A stretch of 64,000 nucleotides of DNA from contig DASUXY010000017.1 in assembly GCA_036377675.1 (NCBI GenBank), forward strand, positions 1 to 64,000, in the 5' to 3' direction. Within the stretch, counting starts at the first letter, position 1. Each line of letters begins with the position of its first letter. The position numbers and the translations under genes were made by a program. The notes under the pieces are model-generated. The model was not told the DNA's origin. It saw only the letters and a list, made by a program, of their open reading frames with translations, and did not search any database. Shown here in pieces: positions 43,659-51,932 of this stretch. The stretch is from DASUXY01 sp036377675. GTDB taxonomy: Bacteria > Bacillota > Bacilli > Bacillales > Amphibacillaceae.

Positions 43659-46487
43659 TTAGTCTTCATCATCGGCATCCGAATCATCGTCGTCTCTTTC
43701 TTCATCATCGTCGCCATTTTCTTCTTCGCGATCATTCTCTTTTTCTTCTTTTTCGTCATCTTTACTTTCTTCATCATCATCTTCTTGTTGTTCTTTATTT
43801 TGATCAGATTGTTCGCGATCTTCCTCGCGTGTCTCCTCATTGGGATCTGAATCTGTCTCTGTATCCGTATTCTCGTCTTCATTCGTGTCAGGAATTTGGA
43901 CAGTTGTACTTTGTGGATCTCCTTTAACTCCTTCATTTGCCCCTTTTTGACCGATAGGGGTAACCGTAATGGTATATTTTTCACCCGGTTGAGCACCGCT
44001 AATTTCAATCCCTAGTGATTCAACCGTTTGGACTTGACCATTGACTGCTACCTCAAATGAAGCAGGTGGTCCATTATAATCCCATGAAACATCTATAATC
44101 GACGTTTCGGTAACATATTCGGCGCTCAAACTACTTACAGAGCCAATTGACTCTTCATCTTCTTCGTCTTCATCGTCGTCAGCGCCAGGCATCCTCACCT
44201 TTGTTGTGGCAGGCTTACTTTTGACGGATTCATCTTTATTGCTGACAGCAACGACTTGAATCGTATATTCTTTCGTCGGATCAACTTGAGAAATATCGAT
44301 GGAAGTATCATCCGTTGATGATAACAGTTTCATAGAACCACCATCAATGCTTGCACTAATTTCAAAGAAAACATCAGCATCTTTAGCATATTTCCAGTTG
44401 GCATGAATCGATTTAGATTTTTCATCATATTTAGCTTGCAAATTACTTACCGGATCAAGTTGATCAACGTTTTTGCGTTGTTGTTGATTCGGTTCATGCC
44501 CTTTGACAAACAATTCACGTACAACTCCACCAGAGTCGTGATGAGCGATGGCTGGCGGATTTGATCCATTAATAATCGGTAATTCAACGACCGAATCAGG
44601 CTTAACGAAATCTTTTGTTTCAATATTCTTTGATATTTCGGTCATTGTATTTGCAAATATCGCATGGGGAATTTTTGTATTTGGTAACGGTTTTCGTTCT
44701 TCTGGATATCCCGTCCAAATAGAAATTGTGTAATTCGTCGTATAGCCAGCAAACCATGAATCTGGACTACCTGAAACATTTTTTAAGTTTGTTGTTCCTG
44801 TTTTCCCGGCCACTGGTAAATCAGGGATGTTTGCTTCTCTTCCTGTTCCTTCTTTCATCACTGATTTTAACATATCTGTGATCATATAAGCTGTATAATC
44901 ACTCATAACAGCTTCAGGCTCTGATTTCAATTCAACAATTTTTCCATCAGGGAATTCAACCTTTGTAACAGCATACGGTTCATTGTATATTCCTTCATTA
45001 CCGAAGGGTTGGTATGCTCCTGCTAATTGTAGAGGAGTAACTTCCGTTTCTGTTCCACCGATGGCGTCACGGATATCGATTTTATCATTAGCGAATTGAA
45101 TACCTAATCCTTCAGCAAATTTCTTCGCTTGATCTAGCCCTGATTCTTCTAATATCTTAACCGTCGGCACATTTAAGGAATGTGTTAACGCATATCGAGC
45201 ACTCATCCATCCTTGATATTGACGATTCCAGTTTCTAATCGGGTTTGTCCCACCGACTTCGTATGGTTTATCATCATTCACTTGATGATAAGTCGACCAC
45301 TTGTTGTACTCAATTGCTGGAGCATAGGCGATAAGCGGTTTAAATGTCGATCCTGGCTGTTGTCCACCTTGAATGGCGAAGTTAAATTCACCTTTCCCTT
45401 CACTATTTCGTCGTCCACCAATCGCACGGATGGCGCCATTTGTCGTATCTAAAACAGTCATGCCTGCTTGCATTTCATCGTCTGGATACGGGATTGGATT
45501 GTCATCACTATCCGTTAATAAAAATTCTATATGCTCTTGAATACTTGTATCTAACGTTGTATACACTTTTAACCCATCGGTGTAAATATCAGCTCCATTT
45601 AATTTTTCTTCAATTTCTCGGTCAACTTGTTGTAAAAATGCTTCGTACTCTGTTGATTTTGGTCTTGACTCGACGAGTAAAGACTCAATATCGACTTCCA
45701 TCGCTTCTTTAGCTTCCTGCTCGGTAATTTTATCGTGTCGAACCATTAATTCTAAGACTGTCTTCATTCTTTTCTTCGCTAAATCTGGATTTTCAAATGG
45801 ATTATAAGCTGTTGGCCTTTGGGGTAAACCAGCTAAAATAGCAGCCTCAGGTAAAGTTAACTCATGTAAATCTGTTTTACCGAAGTAAATTTGTGATGCT
45901 TTCGCTACCCCATAGGCACCACTTCCATAAAATATTTTATTTAAATACATTTCAAGAATTTCTTCTTTCGAATATTTACGCTCTAATCTAAGCGCAAGCC
46001 ATTGCTCTTGAACTTTTAGCTTAATTGTTTTCTCTGGAGATAAAAATGACTTTTCAACGACTTGTTGCGTAATTGTACTTGCACCTTCTGCACCGAAACC
46101 ACGTTTGAAATTCGCGACAACGGCTCCGCCAATCCTTCGCATATCGATTCCCGGATGATCGAAAAATCGTGAATCCTCGGTCGCAATGACAGCGTCGATT
46201 AATATAGGTGGTAAATCATCGTACTCAATTTTCGTTCGTTGTTCTGCTCCGAGTTCTGCAAATGGATTACCATCTTTATCAAAAAACTTCGATGAAAAAG
46301 GATCATCTAATTTTGCTTCATCTAGTTTCGGAGCAGTTGCGATATAATAGGCGAATACTGACCCGACCCCAATACCTGCTACAAGAAGGATAACAGCGAT
46401 TGAGATTAAAATTATTTTCCACAATGGTTTTTGTTTCGATTTTTTTTGCTTTCGTCTTGCCATACGAGTTTGACCGTTTTGTGGCAT
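43659..46487 (-). CDS. ponA: Penicillin-binding protein 1A (bifunctional)
   Basis: A 942-residue class A penicillin-binding protein. After a cytoplasmic basic segment and one membrane anchor (about 25-50) comes the GT51 glycosyltransferase (ATEDSRFFDHPGID with the catalytic glutamate, GASTITQQ, LEMYLNKIFYG). The transpeptidase domain follows, with GSTFKP (SxxK), SLN and KTGTT. Two fibronectin-III-like domains come next. The final 75 or so residues are an extremely acidic Asp/Glu tail. The ATG at 46487 is 8 bases after GGAGG. It lies downstream of recU, as in B. subtilis, and probably works with GpsB encoded nearby. Confidence 0.96.
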   Translation of the reverse strand: MPQNGQTRMARRKQKKSKQKPLWKIILISIAVILLVAGIGVGSVFAYYIATAPKLDEAKLDDPFSSKFFDKDGNPFAELGAEQRTKIEYDDLPPILIDAVIATEDSRFFDHPGIDMRRIGGAVVANFKRGFGAEGASTITQQVVEKSFLSPEKTIKLKVQEQWLALRLERKYSKEEILEMYLNKIFYGSGAYGVAKASQIYFGKTDLHELTLPEAAILAGLPQRPTAYNPFENPDLAKKRMKTVLELMVRHDKITEQEAKEAMEVDIESLLVESRPKSTEYEAFLQQVDREIEEKLNGADIYTDGLKVYTTLDTSIQEHIEFLLTDSDDNPIPYPDDEMQAGMTVLDTTNGAIRAIGGRRNSEGKGEFNFAIQGGQQPGSTFKPLIAYAPAIEYNKWSTYHQVNDDKPYEVGGTNPIRNWNRQYQGWMSARYALTHSLNVPTVKILEESGLDQAKKFAEGLGIQFANDKIDIRDAIGGTETEVTPLQLAGAYQPFGNEGIYNEPYAVTKVEFPDGKIVELKSEPEAVMSDYTAYMITDMLKSVMKEGTGREANIPDLPVAGKTGTTNLKNVSGSPDSWFAGYTTNYTISIWTGYPEERKPLPNTKIPHAIFANTMTEISKNIETKDFVKPDSVVELPIINGSNPPAIAHHDSGGVVRELFVKGHEPNQQQRKNVDQLDPVSNLQAKYDEKSKSIHANWKYAKDADVFFEISASIDGGSMKLLSSTDDTSIDISQVDPTKEYTIQVVAVSNKDESVKSKPATTKVRMPGADDDEDEEDEESIGSVSSLSAEYVTETSIIDVSWDYNGPPASFEVAVNGQVQTVESLGIEISGAQPGEKYTITVTPIGQKGANEGVKGDPQSTTVQIPDTNEDENTDTETDSDPNEETREEDREQSDQNKEQQEDDDEESKDDEKEEKENDREEENGDDDEERDDDDSDADDED

Positions 46488-46600
46488 AGAACTTTCCTCC
46501 ATTCTAAACATCGGTACCCCGTTAATTGCTCAAAACCAAGCATTCGTCTACGACTCGAGTTAAAAGTCGACAGGCGAGGGTACGACTACCTTACATAAAT

Positions 46601-47191
46601 TCACTTGAAATATAGCTGATCAATAACAGTTAAAAAATCAACTCTCGCTTGATATTGGAACGGTATTAAATACCCTTCTTTTGTAATCGTTTCATAAGCA
46701 ATCGATTTTCTACCGCCATTTTCTTGACGGTACCAGTGAGAAAAAAGATTTTGAGCAGGCAATAAATACGTTTCATCGTGTACCGTGAAGCGAATAATGA
46801 TAAAACTTATCCCGCCATGCTCTACGATTAATTCCATATGTTTGATTTGGTGATGGTGAATGTTCGCTAAAGGGAAGGAAGTTTTATTTTTCGTTTCCTT
46901 CGCTTCAAAGTCGATGTAACAATTTCGATAAACTCCATTGTAATCCGTCGTTGAAGGCTGTTTAAAATAGGCTTCTGTAATGACTGCAGCACTTCGCTTT
47001 GGATAGTTTACATGAACAATTTGAATAGGGGTTGGTTTTTTATGAATGACCGCCCGGTTCGTATTCAAATAAAATGAATTCGTCACGTTTATATCTTCTT
47101 CTAAAGACATCCCGCGGTTCGCATAGCCTTGTCTTCGTTGTGAAAAAGAACTTCGTCGTGCCTTTCTTCGTTGTCCATTTGGATAATTCAT
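46601..47191 (-). CDS. recU: Holliday junction resolvase RecU
   Basis: A 196-residue resolvase that cuts four-way DNA junctions. The stalk and active-site regions TEAYFKQPSTTDYNGVYR, YIDFEAKETKNKTSFPLANIHHHQIKHM (with acidic D/E and lysine catalytic residues) and GYLIPFQYQARVDFL are typical. The N-terminus is basic (NGQRRKARRSSF). AGGGGGACATATA precedes the ATG. The recU-ponA operon order on the minus strand is conserved in Bacillus. The 113-base spacer to ponA contains an imperfect hairpin without a T-run. Confidence 0.95.
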   Translation of the reverse strand: MNYPNGQRRKARRSSFSQRRQGYANRGMSLEEDINVTNSFYLNTNRAVIHKKPTPIQIVHVNYPKRSAAVITEAYFKQPSTTDYNGVYRNCYIDFEAKETKNKTSFPLANIHHHQIKHMELIVEHGGISFIIIRFTVHDETYLLPAQNLFSHWYRQENGGRKSIAYETITKEGYLIPFQYQARVDFLTVIDQLYFK

Positions 47192-47315
47192 TATATGTCC
47201 CCCTAGTATAATACAGTATCATAACAGAAAAAATATACATTGATAACAATCTTCGTATAACTGTAACAATAATGTAGAAATGTATAAATAATCTCAGTGA
47301 AAGTAGGTGAGGATT

Positions 47316-48263
47316 ATGCCTTGGACAATGGATGACTACCTATATTATATAATAAAACAGACGAAGAAACATAATATTGACAACGTTACACGAACAAATG
47401 CTTATCAAAAGTTTTATTTCACTTATCCTGAAATCCAGTGGACCCTTGTCGCAACGATTGTTTCGAGAAATGCTGGCTGGAATATGACTGATTTATATTT
47501 ACCTCCATATAAAGACATGCTCGGTACTTCCGAACGGATCCGACTTTTTATGACGTATGAACGAGCGAATTGGCTTATTTTTTCAGATACCTATCCTCAA
47601 CTTCTCGTCTATCAGCTGTCATTAAGTCGAAATGAGCCGATGTTTCATTTACTTGATTCGCTACATGTATCCCACTTTATGAAAAAAGAATGGGAACACT
47701 TTTGGACGTATAAAAATAAACAACGTCTTATGGACGCATTAATTATCAATGAACAGCATGTTATAGAACGTCCGGTTGTCCAACAACCTTTTTTTAAACA
47801 GCGTGTTTTTAAAAGTTTACCATATATATTACAAAATTACTTCATGATGAATGCCGTTTTAGTCCCAACGACATCCAAGCGCGTGTACGGCAAGTTTGTA
47901 CATGGTTTTACGAATGTACATAAACGAATTATGTTCGGAAAACAAATCGCCGCTATTATTTATTCTCCGAAAATCTATCAGCAAGCTGTCGATTTTCTTT
48001 TAACCGTCTCCCATACAGGATCACGGCGTGACTATGAGCAGTTTTTGAATGTAAATCTACCACAAAGCCCAATCCTTCGTTTATCGTATCCAGCGATAAC
48101 GCATCATGACGAAATCCGTAACGATTGGGCAAAATGTAAAAACATTAAGAAAAAATGGTTCTCTCCACTTAAAAGAATAAAAATTTGTGAAATGAGTTCT
48201 CGTTTTTATTTAAAAAGACATTTGTTATATGCGTATAGTCATATGAAGCGAATATTTTCATGA
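47316..48263 (+). CDS. yppC: DUF2515 protein YppC
   Basis: A 315-residue soluble protein of the DUF2515/YppC family, divergent from recU. Notable blocks are NVTRTNAYQKFYFTYPEIQWTLVATIVSRNAGWNM and LMTYERANWLIFSDTYPQLLVY; the C-terminus is basic. The ATG at 47316 stands correctly after AGTAGGTGAGGATT; the GTG at 47307 lies within that site. In B. subtilis yppC also lies beside recU. Its function is unknown. Confidence 0.82.
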   Translation: MPWTMDDYLYYIIKQTKKHNIDNVTRTNAYQKFYFTYPEIQWTLVATIVSRNAGWNMTDLYLPPYKDMLGTSERIRLFMTYERANWLIFSDTYPQLLVYQLSLSRNEPMFHLLDSLHVSHFMKKEWEHFWTYKNKQRLMDALIINEQHVIERPVVQQPFFKQRVFKSLPYILQNYFMMNAVLVPTTSKRVYGKFVHGFTNVHKRIMFGKQIAAIIYSPKIYQQAVDFLLTVSHTGSRRDYEQFLNVNLPQSPILRLSYPAITHHDEIRNDWAKCKNIKKKWFSPLKRIKICEMSSRFYLKRHLLYAYSHMKRIFS

Positions 48264-48422
48264 TAAAGTGTAGCTCAATGATCTTGTCTACTGTGCGTAC
48301 ACGTGAAATGGATAAAATGTTTCACTAGTTTTGTTTCATTCATTCTAGTTTTGTCGAATGAGAAGGAGTTTACAAATAGCTACCGAATAGAGTTATGACA
48401 GTAAAAAGAACGAGGTGGTAAG

Positions 48423-48626
48423 ATGAATATGGTTATGAATGCGAACGCCTATTCAAATAACGAAGAAAAAAAGCAACTAGAGCGTGCCTTTCATTACTTA
48501 CGTGAACAAATATATGGAATCGAACACCGGTTAATAACGAGGGTCGAACAACATATGACAGACCACTTCCACATACGTTGTCAAGAAATGGTATCTACTT
48601 TAGAAAAACTCAAACAGATGGAGTAA
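48423..48626 (+). CDS. Small helical protein of unknown function (yppD position)
   Basis: A 67-residue predicted helical protein, charged throughout and with a probable coiled-coil stretch (about 14-66, EEKKQLERAFHYLREQIYGI...STLEKLKQM). GAGGTGG precedes the ATG. It lies between yppC and yppE, where B. subtilis has yppD, but I cannot claim similarity to YppD. A good ribosome binding site and coding-like composition support it as real. No function can be assigned. Confidence 0.6.
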   Translation: MNMVMNANAYSNNEEKKQLERAFHYLREQIYGIEHRLITRVEQHMTDHFHIRCQEMVSTLEKLKQME

Positions 48627-48764
48627 CACTCTTATTTATAGAAAGGGACGAGAAAGGCGTCTGCGAACTGATCTAACGTCTCGTTGTAATAGATGTGCCA
48701 AAGTAGTCAATCCATGATACAGTAGATGTAGAATATGAAGGATTAACTAAAGGTAGGTATTCAA

Positions 48765-49112
48765 GTGGATTTAAAAGAACAAACAAATAAATTAGCACAA
48801 CATCTCGTTTATTTAAAAGAAATATATGAGACGTATGAGCCTCCAAAAAATAAACGGGATTCACAATTTTTTTCAAACGTAAAAAAACAAACCGAACCTG
48901 TTTTTCATCTACTTGTCGAATGGGAAGCGAAAGCATTACAAACGATTCAAACAAACGAGGTACATGTCCATCCTCAGCAAATCGTTTCAACGAAAGAAAA
49001 TATGGAGCTCATTTTAATGCACAGTTTCTACAAAGACGTTAAGCGTAAGCGTTATATGGAACTGATTCAATCTGTTCAATTTATTTTGGATCAACTGCGT
49101 AGAAGTTTGTAA
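48765..49112 (+). CDS. yppE: DUF1798 protein YppE
   Basis: A 115-residue all-helical soluble protein of the YppE/DUF1798 family. VHPQQIVSTKENMELILMHSFY and DVKRKRYMELIQSV match the family's C-terminal helices. It starts at GTG 48765 after AAAGGTAGGTATTCAA. It lies in the yppC-yppE neighbourhood as in B. subtilis. A structure is known for B. subtilis YppE but no activity. Confidence 0.8.
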   Translation: MDLKEQTNKLAQHLVYLKEIYETYEPPKNKRDSQFFSNVKKQTEPVFHLLVEWEAKALQTIQTNEVHVHPQQIVSTKENMELILMHSFYKDVKRKRYMELIQSVQFILDQLRRSL

Positions 49113-49189
49113 TTGATTTTAAGGCAATAGATATCCACTTTTTCAAATACGTGTATATCTATCTCCATAATGGATAGGGGATGTAAAAA

Positions 49190-49588
49190 ATGAAGAACAA
49201 TGAGTTACTTACTCAAGCGATTCGTGCAAAAAAGCAAGCATATGCTCCGTATTCAAAATTTCCAGTAGGAGCGGCTCTTTTAACGACATCAGGGAAAATA
49301 TATACAGGGTGTAATATTGAAAATGCTTCTTATTCGTTAACTTGCTGTGCCGAACGGATAGCTATTTTTAAAGCAATCGCTGCTGGAGAAAGAAATTTTA
49401 CTGAAATGGCCGTTGTCGCGAACTCAAAAAGGCCGGTTCCACCATGCGGAGCTTGCCGCCAGGTGATGAGTGAGTTTTTTGAACCGACGATGGTCATTTA
49501 TTTAGCAAACGCCCAGCATCAATTGATAACGATGACAATGGAAGATTTATTGCCGTTTTCTTTTGACGCCTCGGATGTCACAAAATAA
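49190..49588 (+). CDS. cdd: Cytidine deaminase
   Basis: A 132-residue homotetrameric-type cytidine/deoxycytidine deaminase of pyrimidine salvage. The zinc motifs are CCAERIAI (C-A-E with the catalytic glutamate, about 52-56) and PCGACRQV (about 85-91); GCNIENASYSLT forms the substrate loop. AGGGGATGTAAAAA precedes the ATG. In B. subtilis cdd lies beside era in another region, so its place between yppE and gpsB here is a local insertion or translocation. Confidence 0.96.
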   Translation: MKNNELLTQAIRAKKQAYAPYSKFPVGAALLTTSGKIYTGCNIENASYSLTCCAERIAIFKAIAAGERNFTEMAVVANSKRPVPPCGACRQVMSEFFEPTMVIYLANAQHQLITMTMEDLLPFSFDASDVTK

Positions 49589-49595
49589 TCGAAAA

Positions 49596-49635
49596 AAGAA
49601 AAGAGGTGAGAGCTGTTTTTCAGCTCTCTCTTTTA
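49596..49635 (+). terminator. Terminator of cdd
   Basis: GAGAGCTG pairs with CAGCTCTC around a T5 loop; flanking AAAAGAG and TCTTTT extend the stem and give a T-rich end. Confidence 0.85.
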
Positions 49636-49749
49636 ATGGTATAATATATAGTAAACACATAAATTCTATTGAACGTAATACAATGAAATAAGTGTACAAA
49701 CATTCGCTACTACGAGTATCCATTTGAATAATAAAAAGAGGTGATTACT

Positions 49750-50091
49750 ATGGTTGCAAAACGTATCCAATTGACTGGAAAAGATATTCTCGAAAAGGAA
49801 TTTAAAACAAGCATGCGCGGGTATCATCAAGAAGAAGTTGATGAATTTTTAGATATGATTATTCAAGATTATAATGTATTTCACCAACAAATCAATCAAT
49901 TAAAAAAGGAAAACGAACAATTAAAACGAATGAAGCAACAAGTTAAGAAAGTCGAAGAAGAGCCGAAGCAGAGAGCTACACAACAACTACATCAGCCAGT
50001 GAATTATGATATATTAAAACGATTATCCAACTTGGAAAAAGAAGTGTTTGGAAAAAAATATGCGGAATCTGGTTCAGTGGACAACAATTAA
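49750..50091 (+). CDS. gpsB: Cell-cycle protein GpsB
   Basis: A 113-residue cytoplasmic DivIVA-like protein that moves PBP1 between division site and side wall. The N-terminal membrane-binding domain has LTGKDILEKEFKTSMRGYHQEEVDEFLDMI (about 8-37). A coiled coil (about 48-78) and the C-terminal hexamerising segment NYDILKRLSNLEKEVFG follow. The ATG at 49750 follows AAAGAGGTGATTACT. It lies next to rnpB as in B. subtilis (ypsB), and its partner ponA is encoded 3 kb away. Confidence 0.94.
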   Translation: MVAKRIQLTGKDILEKEFKTSMRGYHQEEVDEFLDMIIQDYNVFHQQINQLKKENEQLKRMKQQVKKVEEEPKQRATQQLHQPVNYDILKRLSNLEKEVFGKKYAESGSVDNN

Positions 50092-50135
50092 GTGACGACG
50101 TATCCACATAAAAAGATGCAATTCATTACTAGATA

Positions 50136-50144
50136 TGGTATAAT
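50136..50144 (+). promoter_or_regulatory. Extended -10 promoter of rnpB
   Basis: TGGTATAAT (50136-50144) is an extended -10 element that would start transcription about at the 5' end of the RNase P RNA (about 50151-50157). The -35 region is weak. Confidence 0.65.
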
Positions 50145-50156
50145 GAATAATGCAGT

Positions 50157-50551
50157 AATTGAATACTCATGTAATCGCTGTATGCGTTAAACATATAGAG
50201 GAAAGTCCATGCTCACACAATCTGTGATGATTGTAACGATCGTGCTTGACAAAATCATAAGTCAAGGTAACTACTTTAGTTAACGGCAGGAAGGTTCCTA
50301 CGTCCTTACGGATATGGAATACCCTTGAAAGTGCCACAGTGACGAATCAGATTGGAAACTTTCTGAATGGAACGCGGTAAACCCCACGAGTGAGCAACCC
50401 AAACAAAGGTAGGGGCACCCTTGATTAGGGAATAAGAACCGAAAAAGGGACAAGTTTTTTTACTTGTAGATAGATGATTACAGCCAATGCATGAGACTGA
50501 CCATCGTTAACATGCATTGGAACAGAACATGGCTTATCGAGTATTCAATTG
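50157..50551 (+). ncRNA. rnpB: RNase P RNA, Bacillus (B) type
   Basis: The catalytic RNA that trims tRNA 5' leaders. The universally conserved GAGGAAAGTCCATGCTC (about 50202), GAAAGTGCCACAGTGACGA, GGTAAACCCCACGAG and AGATAGATGATTACAG segments are all present and in order. Ends were set from helix P1: AATTGAATACTC (50157-50168) pairs with GAGTATTCAATT (50539-50550). The arrangement gpsB-rnpB-ypsC is that of B. subtilis. A long terminator follows directly. Confidence 0.95.
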
Positions 50552-50560
50552 GGCGACTGC

Positions 50561-50618
50561 AAAAGAAAAGTAACTTTTATCGTACAAGACAAACGTAAAA
50601 GTTACTTTTCTTTTTTTT
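50561..50618 (+). terminator. Terminator of rnpB
   Basis: AAAGAAAAGTAACTTTTA and TAAAAGTTACTTTTCTTT form a perfect 18-base stem, ending in a run of eight or more T residues. Confidence 0.92.
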
Positions 50619-50719
50619 ATGGCTTTTTTTAAAGAATACGTCAAAATCGTATCGCTCGTTGCCCTTATGCTTTATGATAAACTAAGGAGAGAAAACATCT
50701 TAATGAAAGGAACAAGATC

Positions 50720-51850
50720 ATGGTCCAACAGGTTACATTAATAGCGACAGCCGCCATGGGCTTAGAATCCATTGTGGCGAGAGAAGTAAGAAACTTAGGA
50801 TATGAGACGACTGTCGAAAATGGGAAAGTGATTTATAAGGGGCCACAATCGGCTATACCCCGAAGCAATTTATGGTTGCGTACAGCCGATCGCGTTAAGC
50901 TTTTAGTAGGAACATTTAAAGCGACTACATTTGATGAGCTATTCGAATGTACGAAGGCATTGCCTTGGGAACGATTTATTAGTGAAGATGGGAAGTTCCC
51001 TGTCTTAGGAAAATCACATAAATCAAAGTTATTTAGCGTCTCCGATTGTCAAGCTATTGTAAAAAAGGCAGTTGCTGAACGTCTTAAATTGAAATACGGT
51101 GTCGCCTCTCGAATGCCAGAAAGTGGGGCACTTTATAAAATTGAAGTTGCGCTACATAAAGATATTGCCACGTTAACAATTGATACCTCTGGAGATGGTT
51201 TGCATAAAAGAGGATACCGATCCGGTCAAGGAGAAGCACCTCTCAAAGAAACATTAGCTGCTGCACTTGTTTTATTGACGAATTGGCACCCCAATGAAAC
51301 GTTAATCGATCCATTTTGTGGGTCGGGGACGATTCCTATTGAAGCAGCTTTAATCGGACAAAACATAGCTCCAGGTTTTAATCGAAGTTTTGCTTCTGAA
51401 CAATGGAGTTTCATTTCTCCTACAGTGTGGGAACGAGCATTTGAAGAAACAGAGGACGAAGCCAATTATGATCAACAGTTACACATCATCGGTTCTGATA
51501 TTCATCATGCAATGGTTGATATCGCAAAAAATAATAGTATGGAAGCAGGATTAGCAGACATCATTCATTGGAAACAGATGCAAGTAAAAGATTTACGCAT
51601 TCGACAGAAATATGGTTATTTAATTGGTAATCCTCCCTATGGTCAACGGTTAAACAATAAAGACATCGTTAAAAATATTTACAAAGATTTAGGGAAAATT
51701 ATGAATAATCATCCTGGCTGGAGCGTATATATTTTAACAGCCTTTAAAGATTTTGAGACATATTTTGGACGGAAAGCTACGAAGAAGCGAAAGCTTTTTA
51801 ATGGCTTTATTCGGACCGATTATTATCAATATTTCGGTAAAAGAAAATAA
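50720..51850 (+). CDS. ypsC: THUMP-domain 23S rRNA methyltransferase (RlmL/YpsC family)
   Basis: A 376-residue class I methyltransferase. The N-terminal ferredoxin-like and THUMP regions (about 1-160) are followed by a Rossmann domain with DPFCGSGTIPIEAA (about 197-210), IIGSDIHHAMV and the catalytic NPPYG (about 309-313). This architecture is that of RlmL (23S rRNA m2G2445) and its Firmicute orthologue YpsC. AATGAAAGGAACAAGATC precedes the ATG. It follows rnpB as in B. subtilis. The exact guanosine target here is inferred from the family. Confidence 0.9.
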   Translation: MVQQVTLIATAAMGLESIVAREVRNLGYETTVENGKVIYKGPQSAIPRSNLWLRTADRVKLLVGTFKATTFDELFECTKALPWERFISEDGKFPVLGKSHKSKLFSVSDCQAIVKKAVAERLKLKYGVASRMPESGALYKIEVALHKDIATLTIDTSGDGLHKRGYRSGQGEAPLKETLAAALVLLTNWHPNETLIDPFCGSGTIPIEAALIGQNIAPGFNRSFASEQWSFISPTVWERAFEETEDEANYDQQLHIIGSDIHHAMVDIAKNNSMEAGLADIIHWKQMQVKDLRIRQKYGYLIGNPPYGQRLNNKDIVKNIYKDLGKIMNNHPGWSVYILTAFKDFETYFGRKATKKRKLFNGFIRTDYYQYFGKRK

Positions 51851-51894
51851 CATCTATAGATCTTCGTTTATGAAAAACAATGATTTTATGAAAT

Positions 51895-51926
51895 AAAAAA
51901 ACAGGGGAACAATTCCCCTGTTTTTA
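51895..51926. terminator. Bidirectional terminator between ypsC and cbaA
   Basis: AAAAACAGGGGAA and TTCCCCTGTTTTT form a perfect stem flanked by A and T runs. It serves ypsC (plus) and the oxidase operon (minus). Confidence 0.9.
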
Positions 51927-51932
51927 CTATCG

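Noticed and set aside
43641..43927. Plus-strand ORFs rich in Phe/Ile or His opposite the end of ponA
   Set aside because: They are antisense shadows of the GAN-rich codons of PonA's acidic tail and begin within the nth-ponA terminator.
46490..46600. Hairpin in the recU-ponA spacer as a terminator
   Set aside because: The stem is imperfect and has no T-run on the minus strand; conserved recU-ponA co-transcription argues against termination here.
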